Positions 1 to 8,439 of a stretch of DNA of 29,215 bases are shown here, in pieces. A program made the position numbers and the translations under genes. Origin of the DNA: JAJZQD01 sp021847735. Its GTDB lineage: Bacteria; Bacillota; Thermincolia; Thermincolales; UBA2595. A model generated the notes under the pieces. The model had not been told where the DNA came from and made no database searches. It saw only the letters and a list, made by a program, of their open reading frames with translations. Numbering within the stretch: position 1 is the stretch's first letter; each line of letters opens with the position of its first letter. Location: positions 1-29,215 of the forward strand of contig DAHVYW010000014.1 of the NCBI GenBank assembly GCA_027324025.1, given 5' to 3'.

Positions 1-537
1 GGTGAAATTCAACCATAACAGGTAAATTATCAACCCGTAGAATATAAAGCTCATCATGGAATGACCGCTGGGAAAGCTGAGCCCGGTCACTTTAACCAGG
101 TGGGGCAGTTCCGGCCTTGCCCGGTGAAACAGGAGTTTTAAGGCCTCATTAAGGATGATGCCCCCAACAAGGGTTATAGGGACCAGCAGTGTATCCCAAA
201 TATGTTTCCTTACCAATCCGGTGTATATCATCACAACTATTCCCACAACAATCAGGGTTAACGGCGAACCTAGAGAAGATACCGTTTTCATCGCCGATGT
301 GACCTGGTCGGAGCTGTAAAACCTTATAACCCCGGTGGCAATTTGGTCAAACATCAACAATTCGTTGCTTAGCAAATCCTCGGAGAGTTTGGCAAAAAAC
401 AACAAAGAAGCCAGCCCAAAGGCCAACCCCAGGACAAGCTTAAAAGAGAAGGGGCCAAAAACGCCGAGTCTTTGCCGTAAAAAAGACAGTATATTACCCA
501 ATACAAGTATTAACGCGTTTTTCTTTTTAATCGACAT
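1..537 (-). CDS. PAP2-superfamily membrane phosphatase (partial)
   Basis: The 179 codons visible start at ATG 537 behind AAGGGG; the C-terminus runs off the left edge. It is a membrane protein, with hydrophobic segments around residues 8-18, 33-47, 85-105 and 118-135. After the last of these come the PAP2 signature pieces KLLFHRARP and SFPSGHSMMSF, which are the first two of the three phosphatase motifs; the third (SRxxxxxHxxxD) would lie outside the window. Family members dephosphorylate undecaprenyl pyrophosphate or lipid phosphates at the outer face of the membrane; the substrate here cannot be told. An upstream in-frame GTG (about 18 nt earlier) is a weaker alternative start. The gene points away from the ndoA pair and is not obviously in an operon with it. 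Confidence 0.9.
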   Translation of the reverse strand, partial: MSIKKKNALILVLGNILSFLRQRLGVFGPFSFKLVLGLAFGLASLLFFAKLSEDLLSNELLMFDQIATGVIRFYSSDQVTSAMKTVSSLGSPLTLIVVGIVVMIYTGLVRKHIWDTLLVPITLVGGIILNEALKLLFHRARPELPHLVKVTGLSFPSGHSMMSFIFYGLIIYLLWLNFT

Positions 538-700
538 CCATATTTTCCCCTTGCCACAATTATAATAAGGTGCACCAGGTTAAAACCGGGTTCCTCCCAC
601 AATATTCCACAAGAAGTCGGCCAATTCCTGCAGTTAGAATGCTTAAAAACTATTCCGGTTCCCAAAGCAACAGAGGCGCCTCTTTGGTTTTCCCAAAAAA

Positions 701-820
701 GGACAGGACAGGCGTGTTCCGCAGAGCGAGGCTGACGTCCGTCGTCCCACGATCCGCGTATGCGGGAGTGGTTTGACGACGGAGTTGTTGCTCGCTCGGA
801 GGAATACGTCTGTCCTGTCC
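701..820. repeat. Structured inverted-repeat element, copy 1
   Basis: A nested hairpin of 120 bp. The outer arms GGACAGGACAG (701-711) and CTGTCCTGTCC (810-820) are perfectly complementary. Inside them lies a shell GTGTTCCGCAGAGCGAG (714-730) facing CTCGCTCGGAGGAATAC (791-807), and then an inner stem CCGTCGTC/GACGACGG. The two shell halves recur almost unchanged at 11490-11606, where the outer and apical stems have different sequences but still pair. It fills most of the 332-bp gap between the PAP2 gene and ndoA; no gene is seen in that gap. Confidence 0.8.
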
Positions 821-839
821 TCGCCAGCGCACCTAAAGC

Positions 840-870
840 AAAGAGGCTGCCTCTTCGCGTCAGCCTCTTT
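840..870 (-). terminator. Intrinsic terminator of ndoAI-ndoA
   Basis: On the minus strand a 10-bp stem AAAGAGGCTG/CAGCCTCTTT begins at the ndoA stop codon and is followed by a short, interrupted T stretch (GCTTTAG). The T tract is poor, so termination efficiency is uncertain. Confidence 0.6.
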
Positions 871-1220
871 CAAATTTCTATAAGTCCCAGAGAAATCTCC
901 ACCGCCTGGGCCACTTTTTCCATTAATTCGTCATTAAGGGATGTAATCTTCTCTTTTAACCTGCTCTTATCTATTGTGCGAATCTGTTCAAGGAGAACTA
1001 CAGAGTCCTTCTCCAGGCCACTGCTCTTGGAGATAACCTCAACATGGGTAGGAAGCTTCGCTTTGCTAATCTGGGAAGTGATCGCTGCCACAATAGTGGT
1101 AGGGCTATACTGGTTACCGATATCATTTTGCAGTACCAAAACAGGTCTTGTCCCACCCTGTTCAGAGCCGACAACCGGGCTTAGGTCGGCAAAAAAGATA
1201 TCACCGCGTCGAATCATCAT
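870..1220 (-). CDS. ndoA: Type II toxin EndoA (MazF family endoribonuclease)
   Basis: 116 residues, the same length as Bacillus EndoA. MazF/PemK-family toxins cleave mRNA at short single-stranded sequences (UACAU in B. subtilis). The fold signatures RGDIFFADLSPVVGSEQGG and RPVLVLQND are present, and the two residues needed for catalysis in the Bacillus enzyme, Arg25 (in GGTRP) and Thr48 (in AAIT), fall at exactly those positions if translation starts at 1220. The antitoxin stop is only 3 nt upstream and the Shine-Dalgarno GGAGGATG lies inside the antitoxin's last codons, so translation is probably coupled. The usual alr partner upstream is absent; instead the glutamate synthase operon lies upstream. 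Confidence 0.96.
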   Translation of the reverse strand: MMIRRGDIFFADLSPVVGSEQGGTRPVLVLQNDIGNQYSPTTIVAAITSQISKAKLPTHVEVISKSSGLEKDSVVLLEQIRTIDKSRLKEKITSLNDELMEKVAQAVEISLGLIEI

Positions 1221-1223
1221 TAT

Positions 1224-1499
1224 TTATTCATCCTCCGCCAAGCGCCCGTCATAAAGCTCACTGACTTCGTGCTCCAGGGCAAAATTTTCCCCTGCCAGGG
1301 CTAGATTTATTTTGGCCATTTCCATATAACCCTTTTTCATTTGCTCTCTAATCGTTCTCCTTTTTCGTTCCTGAATGTAAAGCTTCATTGCTTCGCGGAT
1401 AAACTCACTCCGGTTGAGCTTCTCCTCCGCTACTATACCGTCCACTTCGCGCAACAGATTGTCCGGGAGGCTAATCATAATCCTTTTAACTTCCGCCAC
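1224..1499 (-). CDS. ndoAI: Antitoxin EndoAI (ribbon-helix-helix)
   Basis: 91 residues from GTG 1499, chosen because AAGGAGGTG sits 7 nt upstream; the longer reading frame reaching 1535 would start inside the promoter region. The N-terminus KRIMISLPDNLLREVDGIV with NRSEFIREAMKLYI is a ribbon-helix-helix DNA-binding domain; the acidic C-terminus (ELYDGRLAEDE) is the part that blocks EndoA in the Bacillus complex. First gene of the two-gene operon. A palindrome overlapping its promoter is the likely autoregulatory site. Confidence 0.94.
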   Translation of the reverse strand: MAEVKRIMISLPDNLLREVDGIVAEEKLNRSEFIREAMKLYIQERKRRTIREQMKKGYMEMAKINLALAGENFALEHEVSELYDGRLAEDE

Positions 1500-1545
1500 T
1501 AAAGGGCACCTCCTTAAGCAAAGCGTGTAAAACAATATATATTAG

Positions 1546-1575
1546 ATTATATACTGCAGTATATACGATTGTCAA
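1546..1575 (-). promoter_or_regulatory. ndoAI promoter with embedded palindromic operator
   Basis: On the minus strand TTGACA (1570-1575) and TATAAT (1546-1551) are 18 nt apart, both perfect sigma-A hexamers. The perfect 18-bp palindrome TATATACTGCAGTATATA (1548-1565) fills the spacer and overlaps the -10 box, as expected for repression by the ribbon-helix-helix antitoxin or its complex. The operator role is inference. Confidence 0.85.
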
Positions 1576-1737
1576 CAAAACTGCTTCTCTTATCACAGTC
1601 ATTTGGCCCTGTATTTATGTACAATTCATTTGGAACTAAAGAAACCGGCCGCTGCCGAGAAGCACGGCTCCGTGGTGGGATTATCGGCGTTTTGGCCATC
1701 CGTGGCCTTCGCCCTTCGATACCGCAGGAAACATGGT

Positions 1738-2481
1738 TTACGTATGAGCGTACAGATTACCGTACGGGCGATGGGAAACCGGTACAAGTTTGACAAACTT
1801 TTCTTTTCTTACTTCATCATAGTCTATACCTAAATCATTACAGTATTCACGCAGGTGTTGGTCAAGTTTTTCATTATCAGCTTCGTTAAGTTCAAAAACG
1901 GAAACCTCTTTGCCAAGTCTTGTTTTATCCACTTCACCCCGGACAAAGATAACTCCCCCATGCATGCCGGTGCCAAGATAATCACCGGCAATGGGTTCTC
2001 CCGGCTTACGGTCGAGACCCAGTATAATCAGGACTCCTCCCGCCATGTACTCACCGAGAAAACTCCCGGCAGTCCCTCCAATTATGAGAACCGGCACTTG
2101 CTCCTCATATTCCTTCATGTGAATTCCCACACGGTACCCAACATCACCCTTGATGAAGAGTTTCCCTCCCCGCATGGCATATCCCAGGACATCGCCGGCA
2201 TGCCCGTGGACCACAATCTTGCCGGCATTCATGGTGTTTCCTATAGCGTCCTGCCCGTTATCGCGGACAATGACTGTGGAACCATTCATATAGGCCCCCA
2301 GGTCATTACCGGGAACACCTTTTATTTCAATATCTACCGGTCTGCTTACGCGTGTAGCGATATAGCGCTGGCCATTGACGTTCTTCAGAACAATCTTGGC
2401 AGCCCCTTCGTTAACGGCCTGCTGAACCATATCATTAAGCTGCCTGTAATATACCCCTTTGGCATCTATTGTCTTTATCAT
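1738..2481 (-). CDS. Glutamate synthase GXGXG-domain subunit
   Basis: 247 residues matching the stand-alone C-terminal beta-helix domain of the glutamate synthase large subunit (GltB domain 3; also related to FwdC/TunC). Repeated glycine turns are seen as GAYMNGSTVIVRDNGQDAIGNT, GKIVVHGHAGDVLGYAMRGG and GGVLIILGLD. In full-length enzymes this domain is structural, spacing the amidotransferase from the synthase site. It is the last gene of the operon; its ATG overlaps the stop of the reductase gene by one base (TAATG), so the two are translationally coupled. Downstream to the ndoAI promoter (1576-1737) there is no gene and no clear terminator. Confidence 0.93.
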   Translation of the reverse strand: MIKTIDAKGVYYRQLNDMVQQAVNEGAAKIVLKNVNGQRYIATRVSRPVDIEIKGVPGNDLGAYMNGSTVIVRDNGQDAIGNTMNAGKIVVHGHAGDVLGYAMRGGKLFIKGDVGYRVGIHMKEYEEQVPVLIIGGTAGSFLGEYMAGGVLIILGLDRKPGEPIAGDYLGTGMHGGVIFVRGEVDKTRLGKEVSVFELNEADNEKLDQHLREYCNDLGIDYDEVRKEKFVKLVPVSHRPYGNLYAHT

Positions 2482-3746
2482 TATGCTGCCCCCCCGCCTA
2501 ACCTGGACTTTCTGAATTCTTCGGGGAAATCAATGTACCCAAAGTCGAGGCTTAACAGCCTGTCTTTAAAACCTGAAACATCAACCTTATCTTTGATTAG
2601 ACCTGTCAAAATACCGGCCCGGTCAACCCTGTTAAGGCAAATATACCCAACAATGCATCCATTCCTTAAAACTGCCTTACGATACGATTTGGTCTCGGGG
2701 TCTGCCTGCACCAGAACCTCAAATTCGTCCGAATCGGGCTTGATTATACCGGCGGTTAGCATGGGCAGGTCGCCAAAACCAATGGCATTCATCGCCAGGC
2801 CGCCGGCAAAAACCGTCTCGGCCCCGGCCATATTACGACCGGCCACTTCACCCTGTAGGTAGGCATTTGGCAGCAGGGGCAAAACCCTGCTGGTCCCGTA
2901 AACTATGTCAAAACCCTCGGAAACATCACCGGCCGCATATACCCCGGCAGCACTGGTCTCCATCTTCTCATTGACGACAATACCGCGGTTGACCCGGACA
3001 TCAGTATCCTTAACCAGATCCGTGTTGGGCTGTACCCCAATAGCCACAACAAGCATGTCACAGGCTATTTCGGCACCGCTCTGTAAAGCGACTCCGGAAA
3101 CCGATGATTTGCCAAGTATTTTGGCAACGGTATTGTTAAGTTCGAACTTCAACCCATATTTTTCGAGATATTCCTGCACCATCGATGCCGCATGTTCGTC
3201 CAGGATGGCCGGCAGGACACGGTCGGCCAGTTCTACCACTGTTACTTCGACACCAAGTTTGGCCAGTGCTTCGGCAGCCTTCAGCCCGATTAAACCTGCT
3301 CCGATGACCACGGCTTTTTTGCTGCCCGCAGAAACCGCCTTTTCAATCTCTTTCACATCATCAAATTTTAGAAATGAATAAACTCCCTTTTTATTTAAAC
3401 CGGTCATCGGCGGGACAATTGGCTTGCCGCCGGTGGCAATAAGTAATTTTTCGAAGGGCACGTCTGTGCCGTCTGCCAGCTTCACCTTTTTGCTCTTGAA
3501 GTTGATTTTTTCGGCCCTGACACCCAGCACAGGAGTAACACTGTTAACTTCATAGAAGTTCCTGTCCCGGTAAATCATTTTATCTTCAGCCACTTTCCCG
3601 GCCAGCCAGTATGAAATCAGGGGCCTGGAATAAGTATGGTATGGTTCATCTGAGATAACGGTAATCCGGCCTTTACTGTCAACCTGCCTGATTCCTTCGA
3701 CAGCGCCGACAGCAGCCGCGGAGTTACCTATAATCACATAATTCAT
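2481..3746 (-). CDS. FAD-dependent NAD(P)H oxidoreductase (glutamate synthase operon)
   Basis: 421 residues of the pyridine nucleotide-disulfide oxidoreductase class I fold. An N-terminal FAD-binding motif (IGNSAAAVGAVEGI), the central NAD(P)-binding motif VVIGAGLIGLKAAEAL near residue 148, and the second FAD motif GVYAAGDVSE near residue 266 are in the expected order. It resembles NADH oxidase/rubredoxin reductase and NirB N-terminal domains and has no CxxxxC disulfide, so it is unlikely to be a disulfide reductase. Its place between a multi-cluster ferredoxin and the GXGXG subunit suggests it feeds NAD(P)H electrons into glutamate synthase through Fe-S clusters. Strong Shine-Dalgarno GGAGGGTGG before ATG 3746. 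Confidence 0.9.
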   Translation of the reverse strand: MNYVIIGNSAAAVGAVEGIRQVDSKGRITVISDEPYHTYSRPLISYWLAGKVAEDKMIYRDRNFYEVNSVTPVLGVRAEKINFKSKKVKLADGTDVPFEKLLIATGGKPIVPPMTGLNKKGVYSFLKFDDVKEIEKAVSAGSKKAVVIGAGLIGLKAAEALAKLGVEVTVVELADRVLPAILDEHAASMVQEYLEKYGLKFELNNTVAKILGKSSVSGVALQSGAEIACDMLVVAIGVQPNTDLVKDTDVRVNRGIVVNEKMETSAAGVYAAGDVSEGFDIVYGTSRVLPLLPNAYLQGEVAGRNMAGAETVFAGGLAMNAIGFGDLPMLTAGIIKPDSDEFEVLVQADPETKSYRKAVLRNGCIVGYICLNRVDRAGILTGLIKDKVDVSGFKDRLLSLDFGYIDFPEEFRKSRLGGGAA

Positions 3747-3773
3747 TTTCCACCCTCCTCGCTTCGACCAGGT

Positions 3774-4220
3774 TTACTTCCTTTCCTCAAAGACCAAGGC
3801 TTCGTTAGGGCAATGGGCTACACAAGCCGGCACCCCGTCATTGCTGCTGCAAAGGTCGCATTTGGATGCAACCTTCTTGCCGGTTTCATCCCTTGTAATG
3901 GCCCCGAACGGGCAGGCCAGAATACAGGTCCAGCACCCGACACAGCGCGCCTCTTCGTTGGTCACTATCCCCGTTTCCGGGTCTCTGTGCATAGCCCCGG
4001 TTATACATGCCTTGGTGCATGGGGCATCTTCGCAGTGGCGGCACTGAAGGGCGAAGGAAACCGGCCTGTTTTCTTCCACAATTACCCTGGAAACCGGCCG
4101 AACCCCGGTTTTAAAGGCTTTAACTATATCATTCGGATACTTGGAGTGGGCCACAATACAATGGACTTCGCACAACTTGCATCCGGCGCAAACCTCTTCT
4201 TTGGCATAAACTCTTTTCAC
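3774..4220 (-). CDS. Four-cluster [4Fe-4S] ferredoxin (HycB/NuoG-partner-like)
   Basis: 148 residues with sixteen cysteines in four groups: CAGCKLCEVHC, CRHCEDAPCTKAC, CVGCWTCILACP and CDLCSSNDGVPACVAHCP. This is the pattern of electron-transfer subunits such as HycB, HydN and CooF, which bind four [4Fe-4S] clusters. Start is GTG 4220 behind GGAGGGGAGACT. It sits 12 nt after the synthase gene and 27 nt before the FAD reductase gene, so it is the likely wire between them. No signal peptide, so cytoplasmic. Confidence 0.93.
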   Translation of the reverse strand: MKRVYAKEEVCAGCKLCEVHCIVAHSKYPNDIVKAFKTGVRPVSRVIVEENRPVSFALQCRHCEDAPCTKACITGAMHRDPETGIVTNEEARCVGCWTCILACPFGAITRDETGKKVASKCDLCSSNDGVPACVAHCPNEALVFEERK

Positions 4221-4232
4221 AGTCTCCCCTCC

Positions 4233-5735
4233 CTATTCGCCGGCGTGCATAACACCGAGTATTTCCAGTTCCTTTTCAGAAATGCCGACACCCCTCAGCA
4301 TAAGTCTGTTTCCTCTGAGGCTTTCCAGGGCGTTTATACCCATTCCGCCGAGGAGTTCTTTGATTTCATGACTCCAGGCTTTAACCAGATTGGCAGCCCT
4401 TTGAGCTCCAATGTCGGGATTCAATCGTTTCACCAGGTTCGGGTTTTGGGTAGCTATACCCCAGTTACATTTACCTGTATAACACCTCTGGCACATATGA
4501 CACCCCAGGGCAATCAGGGCAGAAGTCCCAATGTATACCGCGTCAGCCCCGATAGCAATGGCCTTGACTATATCGGCGCTGTTCCTGACGGAACCGCCAA
4601 TAACAAGGGACACCTGGTTTCTGATTCCTTCTTCTCTCAGGCGGGAATCAACTGCGGCCAAAGCCAGTTCTATGGGTATCCCGACGGTGTCCCTGGTCCG
4701 CAGGGGGGTAGCCCCTGTGCCGCCCCGGAAACCATCGATAGCAATGATGTCAGCACCTGCCCGGGCAATCCCGGAGGCTATGGCAGCCACATTATGAACT
4801 GCCGCTATTTTAACAGATATGGGTTTCTCATAGTTACTTGCTTCCTTCAGTGAATAAATCAACTGACGGAGATCCTCTATGGAATAAATATCGTGATGGG
4901 GCGCAGGGGAAATGGCGTCACTTCCCTGGGGGATCATCCTCGTCAGGGAGACTTCCCGGCCAACCTTTTCACCAGGAAGATGGCCGCCGATACCTGGCTT
5001 GGCGCCCTGTCCAATCTTAATTTCAATGGCCGCGCCGGAGTTCAAATAATCGGTGTGAACCCCAAAACGCCCTGAAGCCACCTGGACAATAGTATTTTTT
5101 CCGTATGGGAACAGATCGCGGTGCAAGCCGCCTTCCCCGGTATTCCAAAAGGTCCCCATTTCCTGGGCAGCCCTGGCCAGTGACTTGTGGGCATTAAGGC
5201 TGATAGAGCCAAAGGACATAGCCGAAAACATGATAGGAACTTCTAATTCCAATTGGGGAGGCAGTTTTTCTGCTAGGCGGCCGTTTTCAATCTTGACGGC
5301 ATCCGGCTTACGGCCAAGGAATGTTTTGAGTTCCATAGGCTCACGCAGGGGGTCAATTGAGGGATTGGTAACCTGACTGGCGTTAAGCAGAAGGTGGTCC
5401 CAATAAATTGGGTAGTTCTTGTCAGTCCCCATTCCAGTAAGTAAAATGCCTCCGGTAGCCGCCTGTTTATATATGGAATTGATATAATGGGCATTCCAGG
5501 TACCGTGGCTCCTGAATTCCAACGGGTACTTTCTGACCGACAGCGCCTTTGTGGGGCACAGCGCTACACACCTATGGCAGTTGACACATTTCGTGTCATC
5601 AGAAACTACTTTTCCCTCTTCTTCATCATAAGTATGGGCCTCATTGGCACACTGGTTCACACATACCTTGCAGTCTATACACCTGTCTCTATTGCGTTCA
5701 ATTAAGAATTCCGGTGTGGACAAATCAAGAGTCAT
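4233..5735 (-). CDS. gltB: Glutamate synthase FMN/Fe-S subunit with N-terminal 2[4Fe-4S] ferredoxin domain
   Basis: 500 residues from ATG 5735, chosen because it has AAGGGGTGA upstream and overlaps the amidotransferase stop as ATGA. Residues 1-65 hold two ferredoxin motifs (C19,22,25,29 and C50,53,56,60). The rest is the glutamate synthase central domain: MSFGSISLNAH, the loop GAKPGIGGHLPGEKV, the FMN phosphate loop DGFRGGTGATP, and the 3Fe-4S cysteines in GCHMCQRCYTGKCNWG. It catalyses 2-oxoglutarate amination using ammonia delivered from the amidotransferase subunit. In proteobacteria and plants these domains are fused in one ~1500-residue protein; here they are separate genes, as in archaea and many Firmicutes. 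Confidence 0.95.
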   Translation of the reverse strand: MTLDLSTPEFLIERNRDRCIDCKVCVNQCANEAHTYDEEEGKVVSDDTKCVNCHRCVALCPTKALSVRKYPLEFRSHGTWNAHYINSIYKQAATGGILLTGMGTDKNYPIYWDHLLLNASQVTNPSIDPLREPMELKTFLGRKPDAVKIENGRLAEKLPPQLELEVPIMFSAMSFGSISLNAHKSLARAAQEMGTFWNTGEGGLHRDLFPYGKNTIVQVASGRFGVHTDYLNSGAAIEIKIGQGAKPGIGGHLPGEKVGREVSLTRMIPQGSDAISPAPHHDIYSIEDLRQLIYSLKEASNYEKPISVKIAAVHNVAAIASGIARAGADIIAIDGFRGGTGATPLRTRDTVGIPIELALAAVDSRLREEGIRNQVSLVIGGSVRNSADIVKAIAIGADAVYIGTSALIALGCHMCQRCYTGKCNWGIATQNPNLVKRLNPDIGAQRAANLVKAWSHEIKELLGGMGINALESLRGNRLMLRGVGISEKELEILGVMHAGE

Positions 5736-6823
5736 ATACTCTTCACCCCTTCCAAAAGCCCGATTACAGGCTCTCCGCCCTTGGGCACCCATACTTTTTC
5801 GGGATTAGGGCATATCTCTCTGATACCCGATTCCTCGCTGGCAATATAGAGGAAATCGCCTTTGGTGGCAGCCACCATGTTGCGAAGCTTAATCCTGTCA
5901 TTCAGGGCCACAATCCCGTTTCTGGTGCCAAGGATAATTGAAAAGGGTCCGTTTATCAGCAGGCTGCTATAAACAGTCCTGAGGGTTTTAATGAGTTCTT
6001 TCCGGTCGTCATCCATCCGGTCTATCTCCTTCCAAAGCGGTGCAGCGACTGTAGCCACTGCCAGTTCAAGTGAAAGACCGGTTTTCCTCATCAGGTAATC
6101 AAAAATATAAGTAATAGCCTCCGTATCTGTCTGCAGAGTACATTTATAGCCAAACATTTCGAGAAACCTGGCATTAGCCCCATAGGACGATATCTCACCA
6201 TTATGGACTATCGACCAGTCAAGCAGGGTAAAGGGATGAGCACCGCCCCACCATCCGGGGGTATTGGTTGGAAAACGGCCGTGGGCAGTCCAGATATAAC
6301 CCTTATACTCATCAAGACGGTAAAATTCACCAATGTCTTCGGGATAACCGACACCCTTGAAAGCCCCCATGTTTTTCCCGCTGGAAAAAATGTAGGCCCC
6401 TTCATAACAGCTGTTTATTTTCATGATGCATTGAACCACATACTCCGCTTCTGTCAGTTCAGAAGAAAGCAGTTTGTTCTTTTTGGGCTGGACAAAATAC
6501 CTCCAAATCAATGGCGGGTTGGTAATCGATTTAACTTTCCTGGTGTGAATCATCTCACTGGCATCCACATTAAAGTGTTCATTAATAAATTCTTCTGCAG
6601 TCACCCGGTTTGCCAGACTGTCATAAAATACATGAAGGGCGTAATGGTCCTGATAGTCGGGATAGATTCCGTAAGCGGCAAATCCCCCTCCCAGGCCGTT
6701 GGAACGGTCATGCATAAGGGCAATTGATTTCATTATGTCAACCCCTGAAATACGCTTACCCTTTTTATTCATAATGCCGCTGATTGCACATCCGGATGGA
6801 ATTCTGGGAAATACTCTGTTCAT
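5732..6823 (-). CDS. Glutamate synthase glutamine amidotransferase subunit (class II)
   Basis: 363 residues from ATG 6823 (TAGGTGAG just upstream); GTG 6832 is a less likely start inside the ribosome site. The nucleophile of class II amidotransferases is an N-terminal Cys exposed by processing; here Cys12 in IPSGCAISG is the candidate, giving a short propeptide. Other class II features are HGRFPTNTPGWWGGAHPF and VHNGEISSYGANARF, and the QTDTEAI substrate loop. It hydrolyses glutamine and passes ammonia to the synthase subunit. First gene of the five-gene operon. The 150 bp upstream hold the glnA terminator; I see no convincing sigma-A promoter and no ANTAR leader. Confidence 0.94.
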   Translation of the reverse strand: MNRVFPRIPSGCAISGIMNKKGKRISGVDIMKSIALMHDRSNGLGGGFAAYGIYPDYQDHYALHVFYDSLANRVTAEEFINEHFNVDASEMIHTRKVKSITNPPLIWRYFVQPKKNKLLSSELTEAEYVVQCIMKINSCYEGAYIFSSGKNMGAFKGVGYPEDIGEFYRLDEYKGYIWTAHGRFPTNTPGWWGGAHPFTLLDWSIVHNGEISSYGANARFLEMFGYKCTLQTDTEAITYIFDYLMRKTGLSLELAVATVAAPLWKEIDRMDDDRKELIKTLRTVYSSLLINGPFSIILGTRNGIVALNDRIKLRNMVAATKGDFLYIASEESGIREICPNPEKVWVPKGGEPVIGLLEGVKSI

Positions 6824-6930
6824 TAATCTCACCTACCGTCTGATGTTCATATTTAGGACCCACACCGCTTAGCCTGCATCCCTGTTTCTTACATTTTTTC
6901 CGCTTTCTATTACTAACAAGTAAAAGTAAA

Positions 6931-6954
6931 CCGGCTAAATCCTAAGTTAGCCGG
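6931..6954 (-). terminator. Terminator downstream of glnA (first copy)
   Basis: Perfect 8-bp stem CCGGCTAA/TTAGCCGG with an 8-nt loop, followed on the minus strand by TTTACTTTTACTTG. It lies 22 nt after the glnA stop and separates it from the glutamate synthase operon. Confidence 0.7.
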
Positions 6955-6976
6955 TCCACCAACATTCTGGGAAAAA

Positions 6977-8305
6977 CTAATAAACTGCCAGGTATTCATC
7001 AAGCTCCCAAGGATGAACCCGAATCCTGTACCTGTCCCATTCAATCATTTTGGCCTCCAGGAACCGGTTATAGGTATGATTTCCCAGGGCAGACTTGATA
7101 ACTTCGTCTTTAGACAACTCCTGGACTGCTTCATAAAGGTCTGAAGGCAGGTTACCGATTTCTTCTGCCATTCTTTCTTCAGCAGTCATTTCATAGATGT
7201 TTTTGTCTGTTGGCGGCGGCGGCTGTATTTTGTTTTTAATCCCGTCAAGTCCCGCCTTCAGGGCAACAGCAATGGCCAGGTACGGGTTGCAGGACGGGTC
7301 GGGGTTTCTTAATTCAATCCTGGTACTGGATCCACGTTTGGCCGGTATCCGGATTAACGGGCTTCTGTTCCGGGCCGACCAGGCTATATATACCGGAGCC
7401 TCGTAACCGGGAACCAGGCGTTTATAGGAATTCACAGTCGGGTTGGTTATGGCGGTCATTGCCCGGGCATGTTTCATCAAACCACCAATATAGTATTTGC
7501 TTACTTCACTTAACTGGTCCGGAGTACTGGGGTCAAAGAACGCATTCTTATCGCCTTGGAATAGTGACTGGTTCATATGCATCCCGGAACCGGCAATCCC
7601 AAAAACCGGTTTGGGCATAAAGGTGGCATGCAGGCCGTGTCTTTGGGCAATTGTGCGGACAACGTATTTAAAAGTCATAATTTTATCAGCAATATCAAGA
7701 GCCTCATCATACTTAAAATCTATTTCATGCTGTCCCGGAGCCACTTCGTGGTGGGACGCCTCAATTTCAAATCCCAATTCCTCCAGGGTAAGAACCATGT
7801 CCCGGCGGGCATTTTCTCCAAGATCAACGGGGGTCAAGTCAAAATACCCGGCTTTGTCATGAGTTACTGTAGTAGGTTTTCCCTCCGTGTCCGTGTGGAA
7901 AAGGAAAAACTCGGCTTCAGGCCCAACGTTCAGGGAAAAGCCCATTTCAGCAGCTTCTGCCAGGGCTCTTTTCAGGGTATTACGGGGGCACCCCTCAAAC
8001 GGAGTCCCGTCATGGTTATATACATCACAGATTAAACGGGCTACCGAACCCTCTCTGGGTCTCCAGGGGAACACCGCAAAGGTGTTTGGGTCAGGAATTA
8101 AATACATGTCTGACTCTTCAATTCGTACAAAACCCTCTATGGAAGAGCCGTCAAACATCATTTCCCCGTCGAGGGCCTTCTCGAGCTGCTCGACAGTAAT
8201 CGCCACATTTTTGAGGACCCCAAATATGTCGGTAAACTGGAGACGAACGAATTTCACATCAGCTTCTTTCGCTTTGATTAAAACATCTTCCTTGGTTAAC
8301 GCCAT
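6977..8305 (-). CDS. glnA: Glutamine synthetase, type I (first copy)
   Basis: 442 residues from ATG 8305 (AAAGGTTG upstream; the GTG at 8314 is in the ribosome site). It condenses glutamate, ammonia and ATP into glutamine. Visible GSI motifs: MFDGSSIEGF, GPEAEFFLF, the metal/substrate block ASHHEVAPGQHEIDF, the ATP-site stretch KPVFGIAGSGMH, and RNRSPLIRIPAKRGSSTRIELRNPDPSCNPYLA. Its length and lack of the adenylylation-site insertion mark the short GSI-alpha form. A second glnA at 16810-18132 is closely similar over its whole length. Monocistronic: own promoter, ANTAR leader and terminator. Confidence 0.98.
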   Translation of the reverse strand: MALTKEDVLIKAKEADVKFVRLQFTDIFGVLKNVAITVEQLEKALDGEMMFDGSSIEGFVRIEESDMYLIPDPNTFAVFPWRPREGSVARLICDVYNHDGTPFEGCPRNTLKRALAEAAEMGFSLNVGPEAEFFLFHTDTEGKPTTVTHDKAGYFDLTPVDLGENARRDMVLTLEELGFEIEASHHEVAPGQHEIDFKYDEALDIADKIMTFKYVVRTIAQRHGLHATFMPKPVFGIAGSGMHMNQSLFQGDKNAFFDPSTPDQLSEVSKYYIGGLMKHARAMTAITNPTVNSYKRLVPGYEAPVYIAWSARNRSPLIRIPAKRGSSTRIELRNPDPSCNPYLAIAVALKAGLDGIKNKIQPPPPTDKNIYEMTAEERMAEEIGNLPSDLYEAVQELSKDEVIKSALGNHTYNRFLEAKMIEWDRYRIRVHPWELDEYLAVY

Positions 8306-8439
8306 TGTTAACACAACCTTTCTTGGTTAAGTTCGTATATCTTTTATTAATGCAAATTGCACTTAAAAGGCTGATTCTCCCTCCTTTTCAGTGGTATTAT
8401 GTAATATTACCTTTGACCGTTTTTTTCGGAAAATCAACT

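Noticed and set aside
643..1254. Open frames across 643-873 and 760-1254
   Set aside because: The first covers a hairpin repeat and its similar-looking peptides come from the repeat shell; the second is antisense to ndoA.
1855..4853. Long plus-strand open frames (335, 158 and 346 codons) opposite the glutamate synthase operon
   Set aside because: They are antisense shadows of minus-strand genes with clear domains, ribosome sites and overlaps; their translations match no fold and lack ribosome sites.
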